Positions 37,639 through 46,656 of a stretch of DNA of 64,000 nt are shown one piece after another. Under the pieces are notes generated by a model that made no database searches, had not been told where the DNA came from, and saw nothing but the letters and a program-made list of their open reading frames with translations. The stretch spans positions 1 through 64,000 of the forward strand of contig NZ_SEWG01000003.1 of the NCBI RefSeq assembly GCF_004168255.1. Reading direction: 5' to 3'. The DNA comes from Mucilaginibacter terrigena (GTDB lineage: Bacteria; Bacteroidota; Bacteroidia; Sphingobacteriales; Sphingobacteriaceae). The translations under genes were made by a program, and so were the position numbers. Every line of letters begins with the position of its first letter. Position 1 is the stretch's first letter.

Positions 37639-38859
37639 ATGGAAACGGGCGCGGTAAATACCATAGAACAACAACTGGCAACCTATAAAATGGAACTGGC
37701 CGCCGAGTTGGGCAACATCCTTAATTACTGGATGGCCAACACGGTTGACGGGCAGCATGGCGGTTTTTATGGTAAGATAGATAACGATAACAACGTTATC
37801 CCCGCATCACCCAAAGGGTCGGTTTTAAACGCGAGGATCTTGTGGAGTTTCTCGGCAGCCTATAACCAAAACCCGGATGAAAGGTATTTGGCTATGGCTG
37901 ACAGGGCGTACCAATACATCATAAAACATTTCATCGACCACCAGTTTGGCGGCGTGTACTGGACGGTTGACCATTTGGGTAACCCGCTTGATACCAAAAA
38001 GCAGGTATATGCATCGGCATTTACCATTTACGCGCTGAGCGAATATTACAAGGCATCCGGCGCAGCCGAAGCAAAAAATTACGCGGTCGAGCTATACAGG
38101 CTTTTGGTTGATAAGAGTTACGATGCAGATCGCACAGGTTATTTAGAGGCATTTACCAAAGAATGGCAGCCGATAGCTGACCTGCGCCTGAGCGCCAAGG
38201 ATGCCAATGAGAAAAAGAGCATGAACACTCACCTGCATGTGCTGGAAGCCTATACCACGCTTTACAGCATCTGGCCTCAGGAGGAGTTACGTGCGCAGAT
38301 AGAAACGCTCATCAATAATTTCCTTGAGCACATCATCGATAGTAAAACCAATCATTTGGTGCTGTTTTTTGATGAGGACTGGAATAAAAAGGGCAACACA
38401 GTATCATACGGGCACGATATAGAGGCTACCTGGCTTTTGCTGGAAGCAGCCGAAGCCATAGGGCATCATCAATTAATAGAAAAAATAAAACAGGTTTGCA
38501 TCAACATAAGCGATGCAGCAAAACAAGGATTAGATACAGACGGCGGCCTTTGGTACGAGTACGAACCAGCCGAACGCCACCTGATAAAAGAAAAGCACTG
38601 GTGGGTACAGGCCGAAGCTATGGTGGGCTTTTACAACACCTGGCAAATAAATAACAACACAGAATATCTTGAGCTGTCGCTCCGAAATTGGGCTTTCGTT
38701 AGGCAACACATATTAGATATCAGTAACGGTGAATGGTTTTGGGGCGTGTATGCTGATGGCAGCGTAATGCAAACCGAAGACAAAGCCGGCATCTGGAAAT
38801 GCCCCTATCACAATAGCAGGGCATGTATCGAATTAATTAAACGAATAAGCAGACAGTAA
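37639..38859 (+). CDS. Cellobiose/mannobiose 2-epimerase (AGE family)
   Basis: A 406-residue (alpha/alpha)6-barrel enzyme without signal peptide. The N-acylglucosamine/cellobiose epimerase pattern is clear: NYWMANTVDGQHGGFYGKID, NTHLHVLEAYTTLY, VSYGHDIEATWLLLEAAE and KHWWVQAEAMVGF, the last two holding the catalytic histidines. By context it converts mannobiose into mannosyl-glucose, the substrate of the preceding phosphorylase gene, 15 bases upstream. Confidence 0.93.
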   Translation: METGAVNTIEQQLATYKMELAAELGNILNYWMANTVDGQHGGFYGKIDNDNNVIPASPKGSVLNARILWSFSAAYNQNPDERYLAMADRAYQYIIKHFIDHQFGGVYWTVDHLGNPLDTKKQVYASAFTIYALSEYYKASGAAEAKNYAVELYRLLVDKSYDADRTGYLEAFTKEWQPIADLRLSAKDANEKKSMNTHLHVLEAYTTLYSIWPQEELRAQIETLINNFLEHIIDSKTNHLVLFFDEDWNKKGNTVSYGHDIEATWLLLEAAEAIGHHQLIEKIKQVCINISDAAKQGLDTDGGLWYEYEPAERHLIKEKHWWVQAEAMVGFYNTWQINNNTEYLELSLRNWAFVRQHILDISNGEWFWGVYADGSVMQTEDKAGIWKCPYHNSRACIELIKRISRQ

Positions 38860-38863
38860 CCCA

Positions 38864-40627
38864 ATGAGGAAACATTTCTTGAAAACAGGCGTGGTGGCAT
38901 TAGTCGCCCTTGCCCTGCTGCAATCTTGTAAAAAGGATAACAGCCCAAATAATAATGGCAACAATAACAACGGCGGCGGCAACAACAATGGCGGCTCCAC
39001 CGTAATTACGCCACCTAATAACCCGGCCATTGCATCCACCCAGGGTTTCTTTTTAGATGGCTGGCAGGCCAAAACATTCGCTACGCCGGAATCGCCAAAA
39101 GCAGTTGAAAAACCTAAGGCAGGCGCGGTGGTAGTTACGGTTGATATAAGCCAGGTGATCACCAAGGTATCAAAAAACCTGTTTGGCAATAACACCAATC
39201 CATTTATGGGGCAGTATATAGATCAGCCGGTGTTGATGCAGCAGCTTACAGACCTGTCGCCAAATATCCTGCGTTTCCCAGGCGGCAGCTTATCTGATAT
39301 TTACTTTTGGAACGGCAGCAACAAAGCGCCCGATGATGCCCCCGCAAAATTACTAAATGCTAACGGCGCGGAAAACGATGCAGGTTACTGGTATGGCAAC
39401 AACACCGCCGACTGGACCTTTACCCTTGATAATTATTACAAAGTATTGCAGCAAACCAACAGCACCGGGCTAATTACCGTTAACTACGGTTATGCCCGCT
39501 ACGGTACAGGCGATAAGCCCGCCGAGGCCGCCGCACATTTAGCAGCCGATTGGGTACGGTACGATAATGGCCGCACCAAATACTGGGAAGTTGGCAACGA
39601 AAATTATGGCAACTGGGAAGCCGGTTACCGCATAAACCCTGCGGATAATAAAGATGGGCAGCCGACGATATTAAATGGCGCTATCTACGGCATCCACTTT
39701 AAGATCTTTGCCGATTCGATGCGGAAGGCGGCTGCCGAGGTGGGTAACACGGGCTTTAAGTTGGGCATGGTAACTACTGAAGCCGACGAAAAGAACAACA
39801 CATCTACCATAATACCAACCTGGAACAGTAACGCTATGGCGACATCCGGCACCTCGCCCGATTTTTATGTAGTGCATAACTATTACACGCCTTACATGCA
39901 AAACTCATCGCCCGAAGTGATACTGGCCACTCCGGCAAATGTAACCTCGGATATGATGAACTGGGTAAAAAACTCGCTCGACAAGGCGGGCTTGCCGCAA
40001 AAGCCGGTAGCGCTGGATGAGTGGAATATTTTTTCGACGGGCTCTAAGCAAATGGTATCAAACGTAGCCGGGGTACACGCGGTAATGGTGCTGGGCGAAT
40101 TGATCAAAAACCAGTACAGCATGGCCAGTCGCTGGGATCTGGCTAACAGCTGGGATAACGGCAACGACCACGGCCTGTTCAGCAATAAAAGCGACGAGCC
40201 CGGCGCACCCGCCTGGAACGCGCGGCCCGCGTTTTACTATATGTATTTTTTCCAGAAGTACTTTGGCGACCGCATGGTGAGCTCGTCGGTAACGGGCAGC
40301 CCGGATATTATCAGTTACGGATCTTCGTTCCTGTCGGGCCAGGCCGGGGTGGTGCTGGTAAACCGCAGCAGTTTGGATAGGGTAGTTACTGTTAATATCA
40401 AAAACTTTGCGGCCGGTAGCAAATACTACTATTACACGCTAAACGGCGGTACGGATAACGCCCCCTTCTCGCGAAAGGTTTACGTGAACGGAAACGGCCC
40501 CACGGGCGAATCGGGCGGCCCGGCAAGCTATAAAACCATTGCTGCGAACAGCGCGGCCATAGCAGGCGGAATAATTGTTACCATACCTGCCCGCGGAAGT
40601 GTATTTTTAGTAGCCGAAGGGAAATAA
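38864..40627 (+). CDS. Clan GH-A glycoside hydrolase lipoprotein, family uncertain
   Basis: A 587-residue lipoprotein (lipobox Cys22, SCKKDNSPN) with an Asn/Gly-rich linker at about 26-45, as for surface-exposed enzymes. The barrel has LRFPGGSLSDIYFW, the acid/base Glu246 in YWEVGNENYGNW and a probable nucleophile Glu386 in ALDEWN, resembling GH51/GH39-type members. I cannot place it in a family; annotation as alpha-L-arabinofuranosidase is possible. It is four bases after the epimerase gene and before GH26, so a role on mannan or its side chains is likely. Confidence 0.75.
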   Translation: MRKHFLKTGVVALVALALLQSCKKDNSPNNNGNNNNGGGNNNGGSTVITPPNNPAIASTQGFFLDGWQAKTFATPESPKAVEKPKAGAVVVTVDISQVITKVSKNLFGNNTNPFMGQYIDQPVLMQQLTDLSPNILRFPGGSLSDIYFWNGSNKAPDDAPAKLLNANGAENDAGYWYGNNTADWTFTLDNYYKVLQQTNSTGLITVNYGYARYGTGDKPAEAAAHLAADWVRYDNGRTKYWEVGNENYGNWEAGYRINPADNKDGQPTILNGAIYGIHFKIFADSMRKAAAEVGNTGFKLGMVTTEADEKNNTSTIIPTWNSNAMATSGTSPDFYVVHNYYTPYMQNSSPEVILATPANVTSDMMNWVKNSLDKAGLPQKPVALDEWNIFSTGSKQMVSNVAGVHAVMVLGELIKNQYSMASRWDLANSWDNGNDHGLFSNKSDEPGAPAWNARPAFYYMYFFQKYFGDRMVSSSVTGSPDIISYGSSFLSGQAGVVLVNRSSLDRVVTVNIKNFAAGSKYYYYTLNGGTDNAPFSRKVYVNGNGPTGESGGPASYKTIAANSAAIAGGIIVTIPARGSVFLVAEGK

Positions 40628-40653
40628 TTTAAAACAGGATCAAAATTTGCGAT

Positions 40654-41781
40654 ATGAAAAACATTTATACTTACGTTATTGCCGGTATGCTGTTAATTTG
40701 CAGTCTGCCTGCTATGGCACAATTATATAACCCCTGCGATAAGCAGGCTACCCACGAAACCAAACAACTGTTTTACAGTATGCAGCGCCTGGTTGGTGCC
40801 GGGGCCATATTTGGCCATCACGATGCTACCGCATACGGTGTGGGCTGGTGCTATGAGCCAAACCGGTCGGATGTAAAGAGCGTAACCGGATCGTACCCCG
40901 CATTATACGGCTGGGACCTGGCAAAAATAGAGCACGATAGCACACGTGATATCAACGGCATCCCGTTTAAGCTGCAGAAAAAACTGGTGCGCGAAGCTTA
41001 CGACCGCGGCGGTATCAACACCTTTTGCTGGCATATGGATAACCCTACCAACGGTAAAACCGCCTGGGATACCACCAACCGCACCGTTAAGGACCTGCTG
41101 CCCGGCGGCGCTTACCACGATGTTTATGTAAAATGGCTCGAAAAAGGGGCCAATTACATGGCCGAACTTAAAGGCGCCGATGGCGAAGCCATCCCCATAT
41201 TGTTCAGGCCGTTTCATGAGCTTACGGGCAACTGGTTCTGGTGGTGCGCCAATACCAGCACCCCCGAAGAATTTAAGGAGCTTTGGCGCTTTACCATCGA
41301 TTACATGCGCAATACCAAAAAACTGCATAACCTGCTTGTGGTATTCTCAGTAGCGGATTTTAACAGCGAGGCCGATTTTATGCTGCGCTACCCCGGTAAC
41401 GATTATGCGGATTTTATTGGTTTTGACAATTATTGCTACAAAAGCGTGCCCGATTATCAAAAGAAACTGGATATGCGTTTAGGTATACTGGATGCAATTG
41501 CGGCTAAAACACACAAGCTGGTTTGCCTGCCCGAAACCGGCTATGAGCAAATACCACAGGCCGACTGGTGGACAAAGGTATTACTACCAACCATAGCCAA
41601 ACATAAAACATCATACGTTATGGCATGGCGCAACGGCCGGCCCGACCATTACTACGCCCCATACCCCGGCCAGGTAAGCGAGCAGGATTTTATAAAATTT
41701 TTTAATAGCCCCAATATATTGTTCGAGAACCGCCTGGCGCCCCTGGCCGTGTACGGTAAGTATATAACGCCGGGGAGGTAG
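40654..41781 (+). CDS. GH26 beta-mannanase
   Basis: A 375-residue secreted GH26 enzyme (signal peptide ending AMAQ, non-lipidated, so probably periplasmic). The acid/base is Glu189 in RPFHELTGNWFWW and the nucleophile Glu294 in LPETGYE; IFGHHDATAYGVGW and FIGFDNY are other family marks. It hydrolyses beta-1,4-mannan, possibly as a mannobiose-releasing enzyme. Last gene of the symporter-phosphorylase-epimerase-GH-A-GH26 operon. Confidence 0.94.
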   Translation: MKNIYTYVIAGMLLICSLPAMAQLYNPCDKQATHETKQLFYSMQRLVGAGAIFGHHDATAYGVGWCYEPNRSDVKSVTGSYPALYGWDLAKIEHDSTRDINGIPFKLQKKLVREAYDRGGINTFCWHMDNPTNGKTAWDTTNRTVKDLLPGGAYHDVYVKWLEKGANYMAELKGADGEAIPILFRPFHELTGNWFWWCANTSTPEEFKELWRFTIDYMRNTKKLHNLLVVFSVADFNSEADFMLRYPGNDYADFIGFDNYCYKSVPDYQKKLDMRLGILDAIAAKTHKLVCLPETGYEQIPQADWWTKVLLPTIAKHKTSYVMAWRNGRPDHYYAPYPGQVSEQDFIKFFNSPNILFENRLAPLAVYGKYITPGR

Positions 41782-41792
41782 TAAAATCAAAA

Positions 41793-41847
41793 TTCCCTCC
41801 CTTGGGAGGGGTGAGTTGGGATGAGTGCAATGCAGGGAGGGGTTTAA
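41793..41847. repeat. Intergenic G/C-run repeat
   Basis: CCCTCCCTTGGGAGGGG can form a short hairpin and GGGAGGGGTTT follows. Similar C-run/G-run spacers occur before the FAD oxidoreductase gene (61140-61166). Confidence 0.45.
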
Positions 41848-41882
41848 CTACGAGGCCCACTAAATTCGCGCATTATTCTTCT

Positions 41883-41978
41883 TGTCTTCCTGAGCGATAG
41901 CGAAGGATCTATTAGCAAACTGTGCTTATTCAAATTGCATGTCGGCGAATAGATGCTTCACTATCGTTCAGCATGACA
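41883..41978. repeat. Palindromic intergenic element, copy 3
   Basis: The ends are a diverged inverted pair of about 31 bases: TGTCTTCCTGAGCGATAGCG at the left and CACTATCGTTCAGCATGACA at the right. Compared with copies 1 and 2 it has CGATAG in place of CGAGGA. Confidence 0.7.
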
Positions 41979-42043
41979 AAGAGGTGCTCACATTCCAAAA
42001 ACTTAATACTACCCCGCCTGTTCTACAATCAAACAACAAGCTT

Positions 42044-42313
42044 ATGAACGCGTATCAGCAAAAATGGTTGGATATACTAAAAAGCGCCGGCCTTAAGGAC
42101 TGGAAGATAGAACCCCGCGATGGCGACATCGCGATAGAGATGCCACACGTAACCGACCTGAAATTAATAAGGGATAACCTGCCGTCGACCTTAGGCGCTA
42201 TTTCGCTGGATATTAATTTACCGCACGAGCGGATAAAATTTATTTTTCATAACGGGTACGAGAACTTCGAGTATGTTTTAAACCCAAACGAAGCCGACCT
42301 GAACGAAGGTTAG
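42044..42313 (+). CDS. Hypothetical protein
   Basis: An 89-residue cytoplasmic protein beginning MNAYQQKWLDILKSAG. It has alternating helix and strand (KDWKIEPRDGDIAIEMPHV, FIFHNGYENFEYVL) and no signal peptide. The start at 42044 excludes an upstream extension that would be translated from the palindromic element. I do not recognise a family. It ends two bases before the convergent MFS gene. Confidence 0.65.
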   Translation: MNAYQQKWLDILKSAGLKDWKIEPRDGDIAIEMPHVTDLKLIRDNLPSTLGAISLDINLPHERIKFIFHNGYENFEYVLNPNEADLNEG

Positions 42314-42315
42314 GG

Positions 42316-43461
42316 TTAAATTTTAGCCTTGGTAGCGAATATGGTTACGCAAATGCCCATAGCGGCTATCAGTGTAAACGATGCGCGCAGGGTAGCAATC
42401 CCGGCAACAAACCCGATAATTGGCGGGCCGATTAAAAACCCCATAAAGCCGATGGTTGATACCGCCGCCAGCGCAACGCCCGGCGACATGGTTTTTGATT
42501 TACCCGCCGCGCTGTAAACCAGCGGCACTACCGATGATACGCCAAACCCTACCAATAAAAACCCAAACAAGGCAGTGTATAAATATGGGAACGCTACCGC
42601 GGTAAGTAAACCCGTGGCAGTGAGCATCCCGCTGATCTGCAGGGTGCGTTTTAAGCCAAAGCGGTGGGCAAACTGGTCGGCAACAAAGCGGCCGGTGGCC
42701 ATGGTAAGCATAAATGCCGTATATCCTGCACCCATCAAAGCGTTTTGGGCAAGCACAACTTTTTTGAAATAGATAACGCTCCAGTCAAACATCGCGCCCT
42801 CGCATATCATCGAGCAAAAGGCGATGATACCCAGTTTTATCAGCGAGTTATCGGGCATTACAAATACCGGCCCGGCGCTGGCGGGCTTGTCGTTCTTTAA
42901 ATACCTTGATGTAAAGATAACCGAGATCAAAACTATAGCCATAATAAGGCTGAAATGCTTGAACGGGATAACGTGGTTACCTATCATAAAAGTGCCTATA
43001 GCGGCCCCGGTAAACCCGGCAAGGCTCCATAAGCCGTGAAAGGAGGCCAGGATAGGGCGTTTGTATAATTCTTCGGCGGCTACTGCCTGGGTATTGACAG
43101 AAATATTGACCGCGTTGCTGGAAAAACCAAACAACAGCAGGCAAATAACTAACTGAACGGTATTTTCGGCTATGCCTAACGACACCAGCGAGAGGCTGTA
43201 AACCACCAGGGCGCTGATAAGCAAATTACGGCTGCCTATACGGGTGATTACCCAGCCCGAAAATGGCAGCGAGCACATCAAGCCAACCGGCAGTGCAAAT
43301 AAAACACCGCCAAGCCCGGCATCGCTTAAATTAAGATTTTGCTGGATGGTTGCTATACGCGATGCCCAGCTGGCAAAGCATACACCCGCCATAAAAAACA
43401 TTACGCCCACGGCAATGCGCAGGGTTGTACGGGAAAAGGTATAGGACGCGGTTGATTCCAA
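42316..43461 (-). CDS. MFS transporter (fucose-permease-like)
   Basis: A 381-residue, 12-helix major facilitator. The loop motif GxLaDrfG appears as FVADQFAHRFGLKR, with WASRIATIQQNLNLSDAGLG near the first helix. Many Bacteroidota relatives import sugars, but the substrate is unknown. The reading frame begins at a TTG at 43461, required to include the N-terminal cytoplasmic end; the next ATG (codon 21) would cut into the first helix. A 23-base palindrome ten bases upstream may be an operator. Confidence 0.85.
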   Translation of the reverse strand: MESTASYTFSRTTLRIAVGVMFFMAGVCFASWASRIATIQQNLNLSDAGLGGVLFALPVGLMCSLPFSGWVITRIGSRNLLISALVVYSLSLVSLGIAENTVQLVICLLLFGFSSNAVNISVNTQAVAAEELYKRPILASFHGLWSLAGFTGAAIGTFMIGNHVIPFKHFSLIMAIVLISVIFTSRYLKNDKPASAGPVFVMPDNSLIKLGIIAFCSMICEGAMFDWSVIYFKKVVLAQNALMGAGYTAFMLTMATGRFVADQFAHRFGLKRTLQISGMLTATGLLTAVAFPYLYTALFGFLLVGFGVSSVVPLVYSAAGKSKTMSPGVALAAVSTIGFMGFLIGPPIIGFVAGIATLRASFTLIAAMGICVTIFATKAKI

Positions 43462-43470
43462 AAATTCGCT

Positions 43471-43493
43471 CTTAGTGTTTTGCTAACACTAAG
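43471..43493. promoter_or_regulatory. Palindrome upstream of the MFS gene
   Basis: CTTAGTGTT and AACACTAAG are perfect 9-bp arms around TTGCT, ten bases before the TTG start of the MFS gene. It suits a MarR- or TetR-like operator; no T-run follows, so it is unlikely to be a terminator. Confidence 0.5.
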
Positions 43494-43532
43494 ATACGAA
43501 CTATTTATGTGAAATTACTGCTGCCTAATGGC

Positions 43533-44042
43533 TTACATTTTTATACTGAAACTACCCGTAACGGTTTTTTTAGTCTCACCATCGCCCGAAATATCGATCA
43601 GTTCACCGGTGAATGTACCCGCAATAGTTCCTTTAGAATTGGCGGTAGCGCTGTATTCTGTTACCGTAACGGTACCGTCGCCAACCAATGATGTGCCTAC
43701 GGCAATAATGTCGGCGTTAAAAGTACCTTTACCGGTAATGTTTGCTAACAGGGAGAATAGCTCTGTAACGCTTGCACCGCCGGCAATTTGTATGGCGCCA
43801 TCAGGTGGTTTCTGCTCAGGCGTATAAACCTGGAAAATAACATTGTTTTTTAACGTTGTCGACTTTCCGTCAACCGTGTAAGTAATGGTCCTGCTGCTCG
43901 CGGTATTGCCACCTCCGCCACCTCCGCCGGCGGGTGGGGTATAAATAGTATCAGCAGGGTAAACAGGGGCATCCAGTTTGCAACCGCTTATAGCAACACC
44001 CAAAAACAGCACCACAAATAATTTATAGTAGAGTTTATTCAT
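43533..44042 (-). CDS. Hypothetical lipoprotein with poly-Gly linker
   Basis: A 169-residue lipoprotein (lipobox Cys21, AISGCKLDAP). A seven-glycine linker near residue 42 separates the anchor from a beta-rich domain (TITYTVDGKSTTLKNNVIF to TVTGSFSIKM). The pattern resembles surface lipoproteins of unknown function in Sphingobacteriaceae. No operon partner. Confidence 0.7.
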   Translation of the reverse strand: MNKLYYKLFVVLFLGVAISGCKLDAPVYPADTIYTPPAGGGGGGGNTASSRTITYTVDGKSTTLKNNVIFQVYTPEQKPPDGAIQIAGGASVTELFSLLANITGKGTFNADIIAVGTSLVGDGTVTVTEYSATANSKGTIAGTFTGELIDISGDGETKKTVTGSFSIKM

Positions 44043-44177
44043 ATAGTTATCAAATTAATTAGGGTATAAATATAATTTATTTCGTGCTGATTAAGTTGCC
44101 GAAAAGAAATTAATTCACTTATACGGCTGATTAGCATATAAGTTAGCGTTAACCTCACAGAAATTTAACCGGCATTA

Positions 44178-44882
44178 TCAGCAATCGCCATCGGGGCCGC
44201 AGGTTGGGCCTTCAATAATATCAAATTTTGGTTTTGCCCGTTCATCATGCCACTCGCCAAAGGCTTTTTCAAGCGTTTGCGAAAATACAGGTACCGCCTG
44301 CGCGCCCGATACCGCGTATTTGCTGTTCATTACAAAAAACGGGACACCTTGTATGCCTAAATACTGTGCTTCGGCAACATCATGTTTTACATCATCGGCG
44401 TAGGCATCAGTAGCAAGGGTTTTATTTATTTCTCCGGCATCAAGGCCAATGCCAGTCCCCAATTGTGCCAGCGTAGCGGTATCGTCAATATTTTTACCAT
44501 CTGTAAAATACGCGCGGAAAAGCGCTTCTTCGGCGGCATCGCCCAGGCCGTGCTTTTTGGCCAGGTGGCTAAAGCGGTGCGCGTTAAAACTGTTGGCAAC
44601 AACAGCCTTATCCATATGATATTCAAGGCCAACTTCGGCGGCCATTTGGGTAACATGGTTGTTCATCTGCTGGGCGTAATCAAGCGTCCAGCCCTTTGCG
44701 TCGGCCAGGTATTGGCTGATGTTTACCGATGGGTCGGTGATCATACCGGGGTTAAGCTGGAAGCTTTTCCATTCTATCTCAACCTCATCCTTATGCGCGA
44801 ATTGCTGCAGCGCATCTTCAAACCTGCGTTTACCAATGTAACAGAACGGGCACATCACGTCGCTCCAGATCTCTATCTTCAT
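44178..44882 (-). CDS. DsbA family oxidoreductase (FrnE type)
   Basis: A 234-residue thioredoxin-fold protein without signal peptide, so cytoplasmic. The active site CPFC is at residues 11-14 (WSDVMCPFCYIGKRRFE); the cis-Pro region is GIQGVPFFVMN and the C-terminus ends CGPDGDC, a second Cys pair. FrnE-like proteins are cytoplasmic disulphide oxidoreductases linked to stress. Start chosen at 44882 because homologues begin with MKIEIWSDVM. Confidence 0.9.
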   Translation of the reverse strand: MKIEIWSDVMCPFCYIGKRRFEDALQQFAHKDEVEIEWKSFQLNPGMITDPSVNISQYLADAKGWTLDYAQQMNNHVTQMAAEVGLEYHMDKAVVANSFNAHRFSHLAKKHGLGDAAEEALFRAYFTDGKNIDDTATLAQLGTGIGLDAGEINKTLATDAYADDVKHDVAEAQYLGIQGVPFFVMNSKYAVSGAQAVPVFSQTLEKAFGEWHDERAKPKFDIIEGPTCGPDGDC

Positions 44883-45004
44883 ATTCCTTAATATTTGATA
44901 TAAAATTACGGCAATCAAAACGCAATCGCGTAAGCATAAAGTAAAAATGGAAAAGGTACCAGGGCGTGTAATTATATAAATTAAACAGCGGTGCTTTAAG
45001 GCTA

Positions 45005-45033
45005 TTGGATATTAATTATCTTTTATAATTTAG
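45005..45033 (+). promoter_or_regulatory. Putative promoter of the DUF3179 gene
   Basis: TTGG at 45005 and TAATTTAG at 45026-45033 approximate the Bacteroidota -33/-7 boxes with an 18-base spacer, 50 bases before the start. Confidence 0.38.
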
Positions 45034-45082
45034 GCTTACAAACCCGATTAACCAATACTATAACAAGCCTTTAAGGATAAGC

Positions 45083-46285
45083 ATGAACAAAAAAACCAAA
45101 CCCTCCCTTTTTTGGGCCGGTATTATACTGATCCTTGTTCCGGGACTGATACATGCTTACCTGCTGATGCCTTTCCCCGGCAGCCAGGACCTTAACGCCA
45201 TAACTTTTTGTTACTACCTCGAAAAGGTGGTACAGCCGCTGCGCATTGTGGGCGCTGTGATGATATTAGCCTACATGGCTTTTTACTTTATTAAAGATAC
45301 CACCAAACAAAAAGCCATAAAAGTAGGCGTGCTTGCCCTTTGCCTCGTAAGTTTTTATTATAGCGACAAGGTGTATAAGGCCGAGATCATGTTTAAGGAA
45401 ACCCGTAAGGTTGCTTTTGCTAACGCGATAAAAAGCCGCGTGCCGCACAGTTACCTGGTTATAGGCGTGGTATATAAAGGCGTGGCCAAAGCTTATCCTA
45501 TTATTTATTTGGGCTATCACCATAAGGTACAGGATAATATTGCCGGTAAACCTATACTGGTTACCTATTGCACCATGTGCCGCACCGGCCGCGTTTACGA
45601 TCCCGTTATCAACGGCAATACCCAAACCTTCAGGCTGGTGGGGGCAAGGCATTACAACGCTATTATTGAGGATAACGCTACAAAAACCTGGTGGTACCAG
45701 TCTACCGGTAAAGCCGCGGTTGGCAAGCTTAAAGGCGCGCAGCTGGCCGAAGTACCCTACGAACAGTTAACCCTGGGCGCCTGGCTAAGCAAATACCCCG
45801 GTTCGCAAATATTACAGCCCGATGCCATCTATACAAACGATTATGCCGACCTGAAGGATTACGACCGCAAACAAGCGGTTGATAAGGATAGCACACTGAA
45901 GAACAAAGATTCGCTGATGCGCAAAAGCTGGATGATAGGGGTAATTGTGGAAGGGCAGCCAAAAGCTTACGACTGGCGGGCCATGGTGCGCAAACGTACC
46001 TATAACGATAAGATAAAAAATACCAGCCTGCTGATAGCCATGGAAAAGGACAGCATGAACTACCACGCCTGGAACAGTACTGTTAACGGCATGCCGCTGC
46101 ATTTCCAGGTGAATGCGGATGGCCATCTTACCGATGACGAAACTTCATCCATATGGGATTGGAAAGGACTGTGCACCGCCGGCTCGTATAAAGGCAGCCA
46201 ATTGGCCGGCATACAGGCCTACCAGGAATACTGGCGCTCGTGGAAGCAGTTTCACCCCAACACCCTGTTCTGGAAAGAGGAGTGA
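45083..46285 (+). CDS. DUF3179 domain membrane protein
   Basis: A 400-residue protein with three N-terminal helices (about 9-31, 48-70, 75-95) and a soluble DUF3179 domain containing VTYCTMCRTGRVYDP, the Cys-x-x-Cys hallmark of the family, and a conserved WKGLCTAGSYKGSQL end. The function of DUF3179 is unknown; the CxxC may bind metal or form a disulphide. Single gene, with the DsbA-like gene divergent. Confidence 0.88.
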   Translation: MNKKTKPSLFWAGIILILVPGLIHAYLLMPFPGSQDLNAITFCYYLEKVVQPLRIVGAVMILAYMAFYFIKDTTKQKAIKVGVLALCLVSFYYSDKVYKAEIMFKETRKVAFANAIKSRVPHSYLVIGVVYKGVAKAYPIIYLGYHHKVQDNIAGKPILVTYCTMCRTGRVYDPVINGNTQTFRLVGARHYNAIIEDNATKTWWYQSTGKAAVGKLKGAQLAEVPYEQLTLGAWLSKYPGSQILQPDAIYTNDYADLKDYDRKQAVDKDSTLKNKDSLMRKSWMIGVIVEGQPKAYDWRAMVRKRTYNDKIKNTSLLIAMEKDSMNYHAWNSTVNGMPLHFQVNADGHLTDDETSSIWDWKGLCTAGSYKGSQLAGIQAYQEYWRSWKQFHPNTLFWKEE

Positions 46286-46654
46286 CTGTTTTAGGTTCCT
46301 GAACCGGTGACTCTCGGGATAGATAGTAGCTATAAAACTATGTCATTGCGAGCGATAGCGTGGCAATCTCATAGGCCATGCTGAGATTGCCACGTCGCTG
46401 AACTTAACTCAATTACAATTGGGTACGCTGCGCTAATCCCGCGCCATCTATAGTAAAATTTTGTTAACCCATGGTGTCACTATTCTGACAGTATTTCAAA
46501 GACAAAGTTGCTGATTATCAGTTGTTCACGTTTTTTTCATGCTGGTTGTGTATCGTGAACGTGAACATTTTCCGTCTTTTTTTGCTGTGGGGGTATCTCG
46601 CAGAACACCCTGCAGCTGCCACGGACTTCCGACTTCGAACTTCAGACTTACAAC
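46286..46654. other. Intergenic region with repeats
   Basis: No gene is seen in these 369 bases. Palindromic element copy 4 lies at 46341-46403 and an iterated CTT/GACTT repeat adjoins the heavy-metal-binding lipoprotein gene at 46624-46656. The middle (46404-46620) holds nothing I recognise. Confidence 0.5.
46341..46403. repeat. Palindromic intergenic element, copy 4
   Basis: It starts TGTCATTGCGAGCGATAGCG; GTGGCAATCTCA (46360-46371) and TGAGATTGCCAC (46382-46393) are perfect 12-bp arms. The right terminus is diverged or truncated compared with copies 1-3. Confidence 0.7.
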
Positions 46655-46656
46655 TT
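46624..46656. repeat. Iterated GACTT/CTTCAGACTT repeat
   Basis: The row GACTTCCGACTTCGAACTTC followed by AGACTTACAACTT runs up to and supplies part of the TAA stop of the heavy-metal-binding lipoprotein gene. It shares GAACTTCAGACT and GACTTACAACTT with insertion 2 of ispG. Confidence 0.6.

Noticed and set aside
41939..42043. N-terminal extension of the 89-residue protein
   Set aside because: It lies in the palindromic element and low-complexity sequence; the ATG at 42044 fits better.
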